From NCBI RefSeq assembly GCF_001458415.1, contig NZ_CYSD01000020.1, positions 1 to 64,000 on the forward strand: a DNA stretch of 64,000 nucleotides, read 5' to 3'. Positions 1 through 8,962 of this stretch are shown piece by piece. The notes under the pieces are model-generated. The model saw only the letters and a program-made list of their open reading frames with translations, was not told where the DNA came from and did not search any database. This DNA is from Tritonibacter multivorans (GTDB taxonomy: Bacteria; Pseudomonadota; Alphaproteobacteria; Rhodobacterales; Rhodobacteraceae). Each line of letters starts with the position of its first letter. Positions within the stretch are counted from its first letter, which is position 1. Both the position numbers and the translations under genes were made by a program.

Positions 1-123
1 GACAACCTGAAGTTCGACGTTGAACTGATCGCACCGATCGCAATGGAAGACGGTCTGCGCTTCGCGATCCGCGAAGGCGGCCGCACCGTTGGCGCGGGCG
101 TTGTCTCCAAGATCACCGAGTGA
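1..123 (+). CDS. tuf: Elongation factor Tu, C-terminal end (partial)
   Basis: The window opens inside a gene whose last 40 residues match the C-terminal beta-barrel of EF-Tu: the segment [15 protein letters not shown] is the family hallmark just before the end. EF-Tu delivers aminoacyl-tRNA to the ribosome as a GTP complex in the cytoplasm. Only domain III is visible. A tuf copy directly before rpsJ is the usual str-S10 arrangement, although here a fic gene on the other strand separates the two. Identification is firm; the start lies outside the window. Confidence 0.95.
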   Translation, partial: DNLKFDVELIAPIAMEDGLRFAIREGGRTVGAGVVSKITE

Positions 124-212
124 TCTTAGAGGTTGCGACAGGGTATTTGCGCCACAGTCCGGTTCAGGGCAGGCGCGAATGTCCCGACAGCAACACGCTG
201 GCAAGTAAAGAA

Positions 213-237
213 AGGGCGTCCCGCGGGGCGCCCTTTT
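213..237 (+). terminator. Rho-independent terminator after tuf
   Basis: An 8-bp GC stem (GGGCGTCC / GGGCGCCC, one T-G pair) with a CGCG loop is followed by five Ts. It lies about 90 bases after the tuf stop and before the convergent fic gene. It should end the tuf transcript, so rpsJ needs its own promoter. Confidence 0.85.
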
Positions 238-244
238 TGCGTGT

Positions 245-1339
245 TTAATCGCTTTCTCCAGAAAGTAGCTCGACTAGGGCGACGTTCACATAGTAATTAT
301 TTCTGCCCTCTACGATTTTCATCAGTGGAAGCTTTTCGTCGGCACTGAGCTTTTCCAGGTAACTCGTCGCTGTGGGCCTTGAAACGCCCAGCTCATCCAT
401 TACGAATTCTATTCGTGTGTAGGGATGGCGGAATAAGTTGTTGATAAGATCTTGAGAATAGATTTTTCGATGTTCGCTTCGGATGTGATCCTTGAAAAAT
501 GCCATCTCGATTCTGATGCCTTCTATCAGATCCAAAGTCAGTTTTGCCGTGCGAGTAACAATATTGAGCATGTAAACGACCCAGTCTTCCCAATTCCCGG
601 TGTCGCGTACTTCTTGTAAGAGGCGATAATAGTCTGATTTTGTTTCGTTTATACCACGGCTCATATAGAGGATTGGTATCCCTAGTAGCCCTTCCTTTGT
701 GAGGTAGAGCACGTTGAGCATTCTCCCCAATCGCCCGTTTCCGTCCGGGAACGGGTGGATGCTTTCAAATTGATGGTGAATGATTGCCATGCTTATTAGC
801 GGGTCGAGCTCAGAAGGTGAATTGATGAAGATCTCTAGTTCAGCCATTTGAGCGTCTATAAGATCGGCTTCCTGCGTCGGCACGTATACAATTTCCCCAG
901 AGTTATTCTGAAGACCGGTGCCAGGCAACTTCCGAAAGCCGTCGCTGCGGTTCTTCAAAAGGCGAAACATCTCAATTAACGTCCTGTTCGTCAGTAAACC
1001 GTTCTCACAAAGATGTTCGAAACCGAGCCGAAGCGCGTCCCGATATACGGCCACTTCTTTGGAGGGACCGCTAAGGGCTGTGTCGCGATCCGCACTGCCA
1101 CGGAACAACTCGTCGTTGGTGGTCACGATGTTTTCGATTTCCGAGCTCTCTTTTGCTTCTTGCAGTGACAGAGTATCGATTAGAATGCCTTGATTGGGTA
1201 TGACAGGGGCTCGCCCTTTGACTTCCGCTAGCGCTCGCGTCGCAGCGTTCAGCGCCTTCAAAATTGGCAGGGTGTCGAAGTTGTAGTTGGGTGGAAGCGA
1301 AGGGATATTGTAAGTTTGTTTTAATGAACGTTCCGACAT
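245..1339 (-). CDS. Fic family protein (class II AMP-transferase)
   Basis: This 364-residue protein carries a complete Fic core, HPFPDGNGRLGR, at residues 195-206. The His is the catalytic base and the GNGR loop binds nucleotide phosphates. Residues 65-70 (SSEIEN) fit the [ST]xxxE[GN] inhibitory helix, so it is a class II Fic with built-in autoinhibition. The last ~70 residues look like a winged helix. Proteins of this layout transfer AMP (or another NMP) to target proteins; the target here is unknown. It sits antisense between tuf and rpsJ and is visibly more AT-rich than its neighbours, which suggests acquisition. The ATG is followed closely by a normal N-terminus. No separate antitoxin gene is present or needed for this class. 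Confidence 0.9.
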   Translation of the reverse strand: MSERSLKQTYNIPSLPPNYNFDTLPILKALNAATRALAEVKGRAPVIPNQGILIDTLSLQEAKESSEIENIVTTNDELFRGSADRDTALSGPSKEVAVYRDALRLGFEHLCENGLLTNRTLIEMFRLLKNRSDGFRKLPGTGLQNNSGEIVYVPTQEADLIDAQMAELEIFINSPSELDPLISMAIIHHQFESIHPFPDGNGRLGRMLNVLYLTKEGLLGIPILYMSRGINETKSDYYRLLQEVRDTGNWEDWVVYMLNIVTRTAKLTLDLIEGIRIEMAFFKDHIRSEHRKIYSQDLINNLFRHPYTRIEFVMDELGVSRPTATSYLEKLSADEKLPLMKIVEGRNNYYVNVALVELLSGESD

Positions 1340-1429
1340 GCAAAGAAAATCCTGTTTTCTTTAAGTGTCGACGGGGGCCTGCAAAGAAACAAGCTTTTTT
1401 TTTGCATGGCTTGGTTCCGCCTTTCCCCC

Positions 1430-1458
1430 TTGCCAGACCCCCGAATAAGGCGTAGATA
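1430..1458 (+). promoter_or_regulatory. Candidate sigma-70 promoter for the rpsJ block
   Basis: TTGCCA, a 17-base spacer and TAGATA lie about 120 bases before rpsJ, after the tuf terminator and upstream of the fic start. A short dyad (TCCCGC GAT GCGGGA, near 1466-1480) follows in the predicted leader. The match is by eye only. Confidence 0.5.
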
Positions 1459-1576
1459 GCGCCATCCCGCGATGCGGGACGAAGGCGGGGTGATTCCCGC
1501 CTTTTGGGTTCGATGAGGGTTCGTGGTGGTCACGGTGCCTTCCTCTCAACCTTAACGCCGATAAAAGGCTGACGAA

Positions 1577-1891
1577 ATGCAAAGTCAAAACATTCGCATT
1601 CGGCTGAAGGCTTTCGATTACCGTGTGCTGGACGCAAGCACTCAGGAAATCGTGAACACTGCAAAGCGCACCGGCGCGCAGGTTCGTGGCCCGATCCCGC
1701 TTCCGAACAAGATCGAAAAATTCACCGTTCTGCGTGGCCCCCACGTTGACAAGAAATCTCGCGATCAGTTCGAGATCCGTACGCACAAGCGTATGCTCGA
1801 CATCGTCGACCCGACACCCCAGACCGTGGATGCGCTGATGAAGCTCGACCTGGCCGCTGGTGTTGACGTCGAAATCAAGCTGCAGTCGTAA
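1577..1891 (+). CDS. rpsJ: 30S ribosomal protein S10
   Basis: This 104-residue protein matches S10 along its length, including the RGPIPLP loop near residue 47 that reaches into the 30S head. S10 assembles into the small subunit and, with NusB, also acts in transcription antitermination. It is the first gene of the S10 block, 12 bases before rplC. Its leader of about 110 bases contains a short hairpin but no recognisable L4-binding structure like that of enterobacteria. Confidence 0.97.
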   Translation: MQSQNIRIRLKAFDYRVLDASTQEIVNTAKRTGAQVRGPIPLPNKIEKFTVLRGPHVDKKSRDQFEIRTHKRMLDIVDPTPQTVDALMKLDLAAGVDVEIKLQS

Positions 1892-1903
1892 GATCGGAGG
1901 GTA

Positions 1904-2614
1904 ATGAAAATGCGCTCTGGTATTATCGCAAAAAAAGTGGGCATGACCCGCTTGTTCCTGGAAGACGGCAAGCAGATCCCTGTGACCGTTCTTTCGCTGG
2001 ACGGCCTGCAGGTTGTCGCTCAGCGCACCGAGGAAAAGGACGGCTACACCGCTGTTCAGCTCGGCGCCGGTTCCGCAAAAGTAAAGCGCGTGTCTCAGGC
2101 ACTGCGCGGTCACTTTGCAGCCGCAAAAGTTGAGCCCAAGCGTAAGCTGGTCGAATTCCGCGTTCCCGCTGAAGGCCTGATCGAAGTTGGTGCAGAAATC
2201 TCTGCCGAACACTTCCTGGCAGGTCAGAAAGTGGACGTCACCGGTACCTCCATTGGTAAAGGTTTCGCGGGTGCAATGAAGCGTCACAACTTCGGTGGTC
2301 TGCGCGCTACCCACGGTGTGTCGATCTCTCACCGCTCCCACGGTTCCACCGGTCAGTGTCAGGATCCGGGTCGCGTCTTCAAAGGTAAGAAGATGGCCGG
2401 TCACATGGGTGCAGCCCGTGTAACCACCCAGAACCTGGAAGTCGTGAAAACCGACGCCGAACGCGGTCTGGTCTTCATCAAAGGCGCCGTACCTGGTCCG
2501 AAATCCGGCTGGGTTACCGTCAAAGACGCCGTGAAGAAGAAAGCTCCCGAAGGTCTGCCGTTCCCGGCTGCCGTGAAAACTGCGGAAGTAGCCGCGGAAG
2601 GTGGTGAAGCATGA
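1904..2614 (+). CDS. rplC: 50S ribosomal protein L3
   Basis: L3, 236 residues, binds near the 3' end of 23S rRNA and is an early assembly protein. The conserved central loop ([15 protein letters not shown], then [12 protein letters not shown]) is intact, including the Gln that PrmB methylates in other bacteria. Two in-frame ATGs occur, at 1904 and 1910. The GGAGG lies only about 4 bases before the first and about 10 before the second, so the shorter form is also possible. The stop overlaps the rplD start (ATGA), indicating translational coupling. Confidence 0.97.
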   Translation: MKMRSGIIAKKVGMTRLFLEDGKQIPVTVLSLDGLQVVAQRTEEKDGYTAVQLGAGSAKVKRVSQALRGHFAAAKVEPKRKLVEFRVPAEGLIEVGAEISAEHFLAGQKVDVTGTSIGKGFAGAMKRHNFGGLRATHGVSISHRSHGSTGQCQDPGRVFKGKKMAGHMGAARVTTQNLEVVKTDAERGLVFIKGAVPGPKSGWVTVKDAVKKKAPEGLPFPAAVKTAEVAAEGGEA

Positions 2615-3228
2615 AACTTGACGTGATCAAACTGGACGGCGGCGTTGCAGGCGACATCGAACTCTCTGAAGAGCTGTTCGGCCTGGAGCCGCGTGCGGAC
2701 ATCCTGCACCGTGTGGTCCGTTGGCAGCGTAACAACGCACAAGCCGGCACCCACAAGGTTCTGACCCGCTCCGAGACCTCCTACTCGACCAAGAAGATTT
2801 ATCGCCAAAAAGGCACCGGTGGCGCACGTCACGGTGACCGTAACGCGCCGATCTTCCGTAAAGGTGGTATCTACAAAGGTCCGACCCCGCGTTCGCACGG
2901 CCACGACCTGCCGAAGAAGTTCCGCAAGCTGGGCCTGCGCCACGCGCTGTCCGCAAAAGCTAAAGCGGGTGAACTGGTCATCATCGAAGACGCAGCTGCC
3001 GAAGGCAAAACCGCTGCTCTGGCCAAACAGGTGAAAAACCTGGGCTGGAAACGCGCGCTGATCATCGACGGTGCATCCGTGAACGCTGACTTCCTCAAAG
3101 CGTCCAAAAATATTGAAGGTCTGGATATCCTGCCGACAATGGGCGCAAACGTCTATGACATCCTGAAGCGTGACACCCTGGTGATCACCAAAGCAGGTGT
3201 CGAAGCACTGGAGGCTCGCCTGAAATGA
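2611..3228 (+). CDS. rplD: 50S ribosomal protein L4
   Basis: L4, 205 residues, lines part of the peptide exit tunnel. The tunnel loop [19 protein letters not shown] is clear near residues 67-85. In E. coli L4 also represses its own operon, but that control is not known to extend to Alphaproteobacteria. The gene overlaps rplC by four bases at its start and rplW by four at its end, so the three are translated in series. Confidence 0.97.
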   Translation: MKLDVIKLDGGVAGDIELSEELFGLEPRADILHRVVRWQRNNAQAGTHKVLTRSETSYSTKKIYRQKGTGGARHGDRNAPIFRKGGIYKGPTPRSHGHDLPKKFRKLGLRHALSAKAKAGELVIIEDAAAEGKTAALAKQVKNLGWKRALIIDGASVNADFLKASKNIEGLDILPTMGANVYDILKRDTLVITKAGVEALEARLK

Positions 3229-3521
3229 GCGCGAAGGCAGAACACTACGACGTGATCCGCAAGCCGATCATCACCGAGAAATCCACAATGGCATCTGAAA
3301 ATGGCGCCGTGGTTTTCGAAGTTGCGATCGACTCCAACAAACCCCAGATCAAAGAAGCTGTTGAAGCGCTCTTTGGTGTGAAGGTCAAAGCGGTCAACAC
3401 CACCGTCACCAAAGGTAAAGTGAAGCGTTTCCGCGGCACGCTGGGTAAGCGCCGCGACGTGAAAAAAGCCTATGTGACCCTGGAAGAAGGCAACACAATC
3501 GACGTGACCACCGGTCTCTGA
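3225..3521 (+). CDS. rplW: 50S ribosomal protein L23
   Basis: L23, 98 residues, sits at the mouth of the exit tunnel and docks SRP and trigger factor. The N-terminal block [13 protein letters not shown] is typical, and the length is normal for the family. It overlaps rplD by four bases. Unlike the usual order, rplB does not follow directly: a strong terminator lies 25 bases after the stop, and 1.9 kb of other genes separate it from rplB. Confidence 0.97.
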   Translation: MSAKAEHYDVIRKPIITEKSTMASENGAVVFEVAIDSNKPQIKEAVEALFGVKVKAVNTTVTKGKVKRFRGTLGKRRDVKKAYVTLEEGNTIDVTTGL

Positions 3522-3546
3522 GATTTGCCTCTCTGACAATTTAAGA

Positions 3547-3577
3547 AAGCCCCTCGCACTTCGCGGGGGGCTTTTTT
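3547..3577 (+). terminator. Terminator after rplW
   Basis: AGCCCC(TCGC...GCG)GGGGCT forms a GC-rich stem followed by six Ts. It ends the rpsJ-rplW transcript inside what is normally one continuous S10 operon. Confidence 0.9.
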
Positions 3578-3670
3578 CATGTCCGTGCCACTGTACCCGC
3601 CGCTTTATGCTATAGTCACGAGGGCCCGGCTTTGGGCTGTGTTAAGGTTTGTTAACGATGGGGTGGGCTT

Positions 3671-3826
3671 ATGTGGAAAACGGCGTCTTCGGTGATTTTG
3701 GTGGTTGTGGTCTCGACGGCCTTGCTGGGCTGTGGCCGGGTTCAGAATTCGGTCCGTGAGGGGCCGCAGACCATGGACCCGCTGGCAGGCGCCTATACGG
3801 AGGCGTCAGCGACCGCGTCACAGTAG
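3671..3826 (+). CDS. Small lipoprotein, 51 residues
   Basis: A 51-codon frame starts at ATG 3671 and ends at TAG 3824-3826. It encodes a short basic start, a hydrophobic stretch and a lipobox LLGC with the Cys at residue 21, leaving a mature peptide of about 31 residues rich in Ala, Gly and Ser. This is the layout of very small membrane lipoproteins such as the entericidin type, although I see no specific homology. It would be lipid-anchored at the inner or outer membrane. Upstream spacing is loose and no strong ribosome-binding site is visible, so expression is likely but unproven. The gene lies in the rplW-rplB gap, ahead of the cold-shock gene. Confidence 0.6.
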   Translation: MWKTASSVILVVVVSTALLGCGRVQNSVREGPQTMDPLAGAYTEASATASQ

Positions 3827-3861
3827 GCACGGGGTTTCTCCCGCGTGACCTGCGCCTGCCT

Positions 3862-3925
3862 ACTCTTGGCCCGTCTCTGGCCGATCCCTGGCCGATCTAT
3901 GGGCCGCGTCTGGCCCGCCTCTGGA
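3862..3925 (+). repeat. Imperfect CTGGCCSRTC-like tandem repeat
   Basis: Five to six degenerate copies of a 10-12 base unit (CTGGCCGATC, CTGGCCCGCC and similar) occur in a row between the small lipoprotein gene and the csp leader. The 337-base stretch from 3827 to 4163 otherwise holds no convincing gene. Its second half is presumably the untranslated leader of the cold-shock mRNA. Confidence 0.5.
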
Positions 3926-4163
3926 CAGTACGCGGGCGGCTGCGGTCGCCACGTCAGTGTGGCAGAGGCGACCATTTTGGCGTCCTTTTCAATTGTTGAT
4001 GGGAATGTCATTGACCCGGCGGGGGAATAGCTTCATGTCATGGATGCTACGTTACCGTTTCTCGATTCTTTTCTGGCCTTCACGTCAACGGATCTCGATG
4101 TTGCCACGACGCGGCCCCAGCTGTCGCATCCTGCGGACAGCTCTCAACAAAAGGAATTGCGGA

Positions 4164-4370
4164 ATGGCTACTGGCACCGTGAAATGGTTCAACTCTACCA
4201 AAGGTTTTGGCTTTATTGCTCCCGAAGATGGCGGCAAAGACGTCTTTGTTCACATCTCTGCGGTTGAGCGTTCCGGCCTGACCGGCCTGGCGGACAATCA
4301 GAAAGTAAACTACGAGCTGCAAGCGGGCCGTGACGGCCGCGAAAGCGCGATCAACCTGGAACTGATCTAA
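4164..4370 (+). CDS. Cold-shock domain protein (CspA family)
   Basis: This 68-residue single cold-shock domain carries both RNA-binding motifs, KGFGFI at residues 13-18 (RNP1) and VFVHI at 27-31 (RNP2). Such proteins bind single-stranded RNA or DNA and melt secondary structure, aiding translation at low temperature or in general. The start at 4164 gives the canonical MATGTVKWFN N-terminus; upstream in-frame codons do not look coding. It stands alone between terminators in the rplW-rplB gap. The long upstream stretch would allow a structured, thermosensing leader as in cspA genes, but this cannot be shown here. Confidence 0.95.
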   Translation: MATGTVKWFNSTKGFGFIAPEDGGKDVFVHISAVERSGLTGLADNQKVNYELQAGRDGRESAINLELI

Positions 4371-4422
4371 GGATCCCTAGGTGATGGCCACCGGCACGTC
4401 TGGTGGTGCTTGAGAATTGAGA

Positions 4423-4451
4423 AAGCCCCTCGCCAACTGCGGGGGGCTTTT
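4423..4451 (+). terminator. Terminator after the csp gene
   Basis: AAGCCCC...GGGGCTTTT forms a GC stem with a short T run about 55 bases after the csp stop. It closely resembles the terminator after rplW (AAGCCCCTCG core), so the two could recombine or derive from one another. Confidence 0.85.
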
Positions 4452-4655
4452 GCGTGTTTATTTCGGCGTTTAGCCACGCGAAACGTAAGCCACAGAGGGC
4501 AGAGAAGCTGAGTCTGGGGGGGGCGACGCGCCTTTGCCTGAAGTTGATGTCAAATGTGGAAATTCGTTTACAGATCCGCTAAGGGTTGCATGCCAGTGGT
4601 TTTTTGTGACCATGTTGTTGGAAACTAATATTTTTAGTATTTGGGAGAAGCTAAA

Positions 4656-5186
4656 TTGAAGCTTTCGATTTTTTTAGTTTGTCTTGCTGCAGGCATGTTG
4701 AGTGCATGTGATGTGCAGCGATCGCCTGCTCAACTGTACGAAGCTCGAAAGCCATTGGTCTTTGACCATTACAAGAATGGCGCCACATCCGACGAAATTG
4801 ACAGAGACGTTCTTGATTGCCAGATCGAGGCTTCGCAGCGAGTGCCTCAGAATCTGCAAGTCCGAACAACACCTGCTTACACTACTCCTGTGAATACTTA
4901 CTGCAGCGGTTCAGGATACTACGTTTCCTGCAATTCCTATGGCGGCCAGACAATTGGTGGCGACACTTATACGATCGATGTCAATAGTAGCTTGAGAGCG
5001 AAGGCGCGTGCGCAGTGTGTGGCAAGAAAGGGATACAGAGCCGTTTCCATTCCGCCCTGTCCAGTTGGTGTCAACGCAGAATCCATGAAATTAAAAAGCA
5101 AACAGGGTGTTCTGGCGCTTCCGAAGTTCTCAAGTAAAACTTGCTACTTTGCGGATGCCGAGAATTTTCTAGTAGGAGAGCCTTAG
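4656..5186 (+). CDS. Hypothetical lipoprotein
   Basis: This 176-residue protein has a signal sequence ending in the lipobox LSAC, followed by a polar domain with several Cys residues and a Tyr/Ser/Gly-rich middle (near residues 75-105). I do not recognise the family. The start is taken as TTG 4656, because GGGAGAAG lies 6-13 bases before it; the TTG at 4641 would place that site inside the gene. The coding sequence is clearly more AT-rich than the ribosomal genes on either side, and the gene lies in the rplW-rplB gap. Transfer into the locus is likely. It would be membrane-anchored and face the periplasm. Confidence 0.7.
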   Translation: MKLSIFLVCLAAGMLSACDVQRSPAQLYEARKPLVFDHYKNGATSDEIDRDVLDCQIEASQRVPQNLQVRTTPAYTTPVNTYCSGSGYYVSCNSYGGQTIGGDTYTIDVNSSLRAKARAQCVARKGYRAVSIPPCPVGVNAESMKLKSKQGVLALPKFSSKTCYFADAENFLVGEP

Positions 5187-5469
5187 ATATTTTTCTGGCA
5201 TAACAAGCCGATTTGTCTTGGTGGTTTCAAACACTCCATTGCCTCCCCCCCGCGACTCTGATATGTCCCGCGCATCTTGCAGCCTCGGATTCGTTCCGGG
5301 GCTCATGATTTTTGGAAATGAGGGACCTTCGGGGCCCTATCAAATCGGTCACCTGAACCGACTACGTCAACACCCAGAACACCGGGATGGCGCGGGGCAG
5401 GGGGCTTTCACATAGCGGGTCCAAAGACAAAAACCTAAGGGCTCGCACGCTAAACGGAAGACAGAAAGC
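5187..5469. other. Leader region of the rplB block
   Basis: These 283 bases between the lipoprotein gene and rplB hold no convincing gene. Because two terminators lie upstream, a promoter for rplB-rplP must lie here or within the lipoprotein gene. No consensus hexamer pair stands out. Confidence 0.4.
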
Positions 5470-6312
5470 ATGGCACTTAAGTCGTATAAGCCGACTACGC
5501 CGGGCCAGCGTGGGCTGGTTCTGATCGACCGTTCGGAGCTTTGGAAAGGGCGTCCGGTCAAGTCTCTCACTGAGGGTCTGACCAAATCGGGCGGCCGGAA
5601 CAACACCGGACGGATCACTTCTCGCCGCCGTGGTGGTGGCGCAAAGCGTCTTTACCGGATCGTTGACTTCAAACGGAACAAATTTGATGTCGCCGCGACC
5701 GTCGAGCGCATTGAATATGACCCCAACCGTACTGCCTTTATCGCACTGGTAAAGTATGACGATGGCGAGCAGGCTTACATCCTCGCTCCGCAGCGTCTGG
5801 CAGTTGGTGATCAGGTCATCGCCTCCGCAAAGGCCGACATCAAACCGGGCAACGCAATGCCGTTCTCGGGCATGCCGATCGGTACCATCGTACACAACAT
5901 CGAACTGAAACCGGGCAAAGGCGGCCAGATCGCTCGTGCCGCTGGTACTTATGCTCAGTTCGTTGGTCGTGACGGTGGCTACGCTCAGATCCGCCTGTCC
6001 TCGGGCGAACTGCGCATGGTCCGTCAGGAATGCATCGCCACCGTTGGTGCGGTTTCCAACCCGGACAACTCCAACCAGAACTACGGTAAAGCCGGTCGTA
6101 TGCGCCACAAAGGCAAGCGTCCGTCCGTTCGTGGTGTGGTTATGAACCCGATCGATCACCCGCACGGTGGTGGTGAAGGTCGTACCTCTGGTGGTCGTCA
6201 CCCGGTAACCCCCTGGGGTAAACCGACCAAAGGTAAGCGCACCCGCAATACCAACAAAGCGTCGCAAAAGCTCATCATCCGCTCGCGTCACGCCAAGAAG
6301 AAAGGGCGTTAA
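5470..6312 (+). CDS. rplB: 50S ribosomal protein L2
   Basis: L2, 280 residues, binds 23S rRNA close to the peptidyl transferase centre and is required for subunit joining. The C-terminal signature [15 protein letters not shown], with the His important for peptide-bond formation, is intact. Length is normal. It now heads its own block, three bases before rpsS, after a 1.9-kb interruption of the S10 operon. Confidence 0.97.
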   Translation: MALKSYKPTTPGQRGLVLIDRSELWKGRPVKSLTEGLTKSGGRNNTGRITSRRRGGGAKRLYRIVDFKRNKFDVAATVERIEYDPNRTAFIALVKYDDGEQAYILAPQRLAVGDQVIASAKADIKPGNAMPFSGMPIGTIVHNIELKPGKGGQIARAAGTYAQFVGRDGGYAQIRLSSGELRMVRQECIATVGAVSNPDNSNQNYGKAGRMRHKGKRPSVRGVVMNPIDHPHGGGEGRTSGGRHPVTPWGKPTKGKRTRNTNKASQKLIIRSRHAKKKGR

Positions 6313-6315
6313 TCT

Positions 6316-6594
6316 ATGTCTCGCTCTGTATGGAAAGGCCCTTTCGTTGACGCTTACGTGCTGAAAAAAGCCGAAGCTGTTCGCGAATCTGGCAAAAACG
6401 AAGTGATCAAAATCTGGTCCCGTCGTTCCACCATTCTGCCCCAGTTCGTGGGTCTGACCTTTGGTGTGTACAACGGCCAGAAGCACATTCCCGTCAACGT
6501 CTCTGAGGACATGATCGGTCAGAAGTTCGGTGAGTATGCACCGACTCGGACCTATTACGGTCACGCAGCAGACAAAAAAGCGAAGCGGAAGTAA
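6316..6594 (+). CDS. rpsS: 30S ribosomal protein S19
   Basis: S19, 92 residues, forms a dimer-like contact with S13 in the 30S head near the A-site tRNA. The conserved opening [12 protein letters not shown] and the segment [17 protein letters not shown] are present. It lies three bases after rplB and three before rplV, tightly coupled to both. Confidence 0.97.
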   Translation: MSRSVWKGPFVDAYVLKKAEAVRESGKNEVIKIWSRRSTILPQFVGLTFGVYNGQKHIPVNVSEDMIGQKFGEYAPTRTYYGHAADKKAKRK

Positions 6595-6597
6595 GTC

Positions 6598-6978
6598 ATG
6601 GGTAAGGAAAAGAATCCCCGCCGCGTGGCAGACAACGAAGCAATGGCCAAAGTGCGCATGCTCCGGACCTCCCCGCAGAAACTGAACCTGGTGGCTCAGA
6701 TGATCCGTGGCAAGAAAGTTGAGAAGGCTCTGACCGACCTGACTTTCTCCAACAAGCGGATTGCTCAGGACGTGAAGAAGTGCCTTCAGTCCGCCATCGC
6801 GAACGCCGAAAACAACCACAACCTGGACGTCGATTCTCTGATCGTCGCCGAGGCATGGGTTGGCAAGAACATGGTCATGAAACGCGGTCGTCCGCGGGCA
6901 CGTGGCCGTTTCGGCAAGATCCTGAAACCGTTCTCTGAGCTCACCATCACGGTGCGTCAAGTCGAGGAGCAAGCCTAA
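6598..6978 (+). CDS. rplV: 50S ribosomal protein L22
   Basis: L22, 126 residues, contacts all domains of 23S rRNA, and its extended hairpin lines the exit tunnel (macrolide-resistance site in other bacteria). The hairpin region [13 protein letters not shown] is visible near residues 88-100. The stop shares one base with the rpsC start (TAATG), so the two are coupled. Confidence 0.97.
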   Translation: MGKEKNPRRVADNEAMAKVRMLRTSPQKLNLVAQMIRGKKVEKALTDLTFSNKRIAQDVKKCLQSAIANAENNHNLDVDSLIVAEAWVGKNMVMKRGRPRARGRFGKILKPFSELTITVRQVEEQA

Positions 6979-7697
6979 TGGGACATAAGGTCAATCCGGT
7001 TGGCATGCGCCTGCAGATCAACCGCACTTGGGACAGCCGCTGGTACGCAGACACCAAAGACTATGGTGACCTGCTGCTTGAGGACATCAAGATCCGCGAG
7101 TTCATCAAGGACGAGTGCAAGCAAGCGGGCATCGCCCGTGTGATCATCGAACGCCCCCACAAGAAGTGCCGTGTGACCATTCACACCGCGCGTCCGGGCG
7201 TCATCATCGGCAAGAAAGGTGCAGACATTGAAGTTCTGCGCAAGAAAGTCGCTGCGATGACCACCTCCGAGCTGCACCTGAACATCGTCGAAGTCCGCAA
7301 GCCGGAACTGGACGCACAGCTGGTTGGTGAGTCCATTGCTCAGCAGCTGGAACGCCGTGTTTCCTTCCGTCGTGCGATGAAGCGTGCCGTTCAGAACGCA
7401 ATGCGCATGGGCGCCCAGGGTATCCGGGTGAACATCGCAGGCCGTCTGGGTGGCGCTGAAATCGCTCGTACCGAATGGTACCGCGAAGGTCGTGTGCCCC
7501 TGCACACCCTGCGCGCCGACATCGACTACGCGCACTCTGAAGCCATGACCCCCTATGGTATCATCGGGATCAAGACATGGATCTTCAAAGGCGAGATCAT
7601 GGAAAATGATCCGCAAGCGCGTGACCGCAAATCCCAGGAAGTCCAAGACGGCCCGGCACCTCGCGGTGCAGGCGGCAACCGTCGTGGCGACCGCTAA
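6978..7697 (+). CDS. rpsC: 30S ribosomal protein S3
   Basis: S3, 239 residues, lies at the mRNA entry pore and contributes helicase activity. The KH-domain loop [12 protein letters not shown] (near residues 74-85) is intact. The C-terminal tail is Arg/Gly/Ala-rich, as in many alphaproteobacterial S3 proteins. It lies one base overlapped with rplV and 12 bases before rplP. Confidence 0.97.
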   Translation: MGHKVNPVGMRLQINRTWDSRWYADTKDYGDLLLEDIKIREFIKDECKQAGIARVIIERPHKKCRVTIHTARPGVIIGKKGADIEVLRKKVAAMTTSELHLNIVEVRKPELDAQLVGESIAQQLERRVSFRRAMKRAVQNAMRMGAQGIRVNIAGRLGGAEIARTEWYREGRVPLHTLRADIDYAHSEAMTPYGIIGIKTWIFKGEIMENDPQARDRKSQEVQDGPAPRGAGGNRRGDR

Positions 7698-7709
7698 GGA
7701 GAACGCGAC

Positions 7710-8123
7710 ATGCTTCAGCCAAAGCGCACTAAATTCCGTAAGATGTTCAAAGGCCGGATCAAGGGCGAAGCCAAAGGTGGCTCTGATCTGAACTTTGGCA
7801 CCTACGGCCTCAAGGCAACCACACCCGAGCGTGTGACTGCCCGTCAGATCGAAGCTGCACGTCGTGCAATGACGCGTCACATGAAGCGTCAGGGCCGCGT
7901 ATGGATCCGTATCTTCCCTGACGTTCCCGTAACCTCCAAGCCCGTCGAAGTTCGTATGGGTAAAGGTAAAGGTTCCGTGGACTTTTGGGCCTGCAAAGTG
8001 AAGCCGGGCCGCGTCATGTTCGAAATCGACGGCGTTGCCGAAGATATCGCCCGTGAAGCGCTGCGTCTCGCTGCCATGAAACTGCCGGTGAAAACCCGCG
8101 TTGTGGTGCGCGAAGACTGGTAA
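7710..8123 (+). CDS. rplP: 50S ribosomal protein L16
   Basis: L16, 137 residues, organises the A-site region of the large subunit. The conserved run [14 protein letters not shown] followed by MGKGKG is clear, including the Arg hydroxylated by YcfD in some species. rpmC should follow directly, but a terminator and 5.7 kb of other genes intervene. Confidence 0.97.
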   Translation: MLQPKRTKFRKMFKGRIKGEAKGGSDLNFGTYGLKATTPERVTARQIEAARRAMTRHMKRQGRVWIRIFPDVPVTSKPVEVRMGKGKGSVDFWACKVKPGRVMFEIDGVAEDIAREALRLAAMKLPVKTRVVVREDW

Positions 8124-8145
8124 TCCCAGCTTTTCGGAAAAAATA

Positions 8146-8182
8146 AAGACCCCCGTCAGGCAACTGGCGGGGGTTTTCTTTT
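8146..8182 (+). terminator. Terminator after rplP
   Basis: ACCCCCGTCAGG-CAA-CTGGCGGGGGTTTTC forms a near-perfect stem with a T run, 25 bases after the rplP stop. It cuts the S10 block before rpmC. Confidence 0.9.
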
Positions 8183-8197
8183 GTGAGGGCGTCGTGG

Positions 8198-8245
8198 TTG
8201 GGGGCCAGCCCCCAAACCCCCGGGATATTTTGGAAAAGATGAAGT
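8198..8245 (+). repeat. Extragenic hairpin plus CCCCCGGGATATTTT tail
   Basis: TTGGGGG-CCAG-CCCCCAA is a perfect 7-bp hairpin, followed by ACCCCCGGGATATTTTGG. I recall closely similar sequences at many gene 3' ends in Rhodobacteraceae genomes, so it is likely a copy of a dispersed extragenic element. Copy number cannot be judged from this window. Confidence 0.5.
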
Positions 8246-8353
8246 GAGGGTCGCGGGGGGGCGTGAGCCTGTCGCACAGCTTACACGTTCACTATACTTT
8301 GCGATTTCACGATGTGGCCTGAGATTAAACGCGGCCTTCGAGACTAGCTGAAA

Positions 8354-8698
8354 TCAGCCCTTGTCTTCAAAATAGTAGGGGGCGTTCGGTGGATCGAAAA
8401 CGCCCTGATCAACCAAAGCGTCCAAGTCATCTGGCAACATATTCCCCATGATGTCGCAACGCGCCATAGTTATAAGTTTGAAGGCGCCATTGGTCTCAAG
8501 AGAGCCCAAATAGGTCTCAACGTCTTCGAGTGTTTGCATGTGGCTGGGTTGATGGAAGAATTGGTTCAATTCCTGAAGGGCTGCATGAACCTTCATCAGG
8601 TCCCGCAAGGTCACAACAACCGTTCGATCAGCAGGTATATTCTCCTCGATCCCGTAGAAAGCATGTTCAATAATATTGTCAGTGTATTCTTTTTTCAT
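8354..8698 (-). CDS. Hypothetical protein, 114 residues
   Basis: I do not recognise this gene. It encodes a soluble acidic protein starting MKKEYTDNII, with no signal peptide or membrane segment and a helical middle (VHAALQELNQFFHQ). The ATG at 8698 is chosen because GAGGA lies 7-8 bases upstream; the longer open frame lacks such a site. It is AT-richer than the ribosomal genes and stands alone, opposed to them, between rplP and the binding-protein gene. A DNA-binding or antitoxin role cannot be inferred. Confidence 0.6.
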   Translation of the reverse strand: MKKEYTDNIIEHAFYGIEENIPADRTVVVTLRDLMKVHAALQELNQFFHQPSHMQTLEDVETYLGSLETNGAFKLITMARCDIMGNMLPDDLDALVDQGVFDPPNAPYYFEDKG

Positions 8699-8962
8699 TC
8701 CATCCTCTGAACAGTGAATTCTGCGTTGCAGTTGGTTCCTGCGTTCCCGCACGAGACATTATAATGAGCTTTAAACATTTCTTGGGCCCTCTATCGAGCT
8801 GCGTCAGTATTGAAAGCAACTGTTGGAAACGTGGCCGGCAGTTCAGGGCGCAAAGCTTCCAAGTTTAACGATCCCGTTTTGATTTTTCGGAATTCGCAAC
8901 CTTCCCTTAGGGTTTCGGATCCAATCTCCGGGCCATCAATGACCTTAGGGAAGTTCAAAACA

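Noticed and set aside
1361-2404. Long minus-strand open frame over rplC
   Set aside because: It is antisense to rpsJ and rplC, which are certain; the open frame results from GC-rich codon bias and its translation has no family resemblance.
3845-4030. Open frame across the CTGGCC repeat
   Set aside because: Its sequence is simply the repeat translated, with no start signal; the region is better read as repeat plus csp leader.
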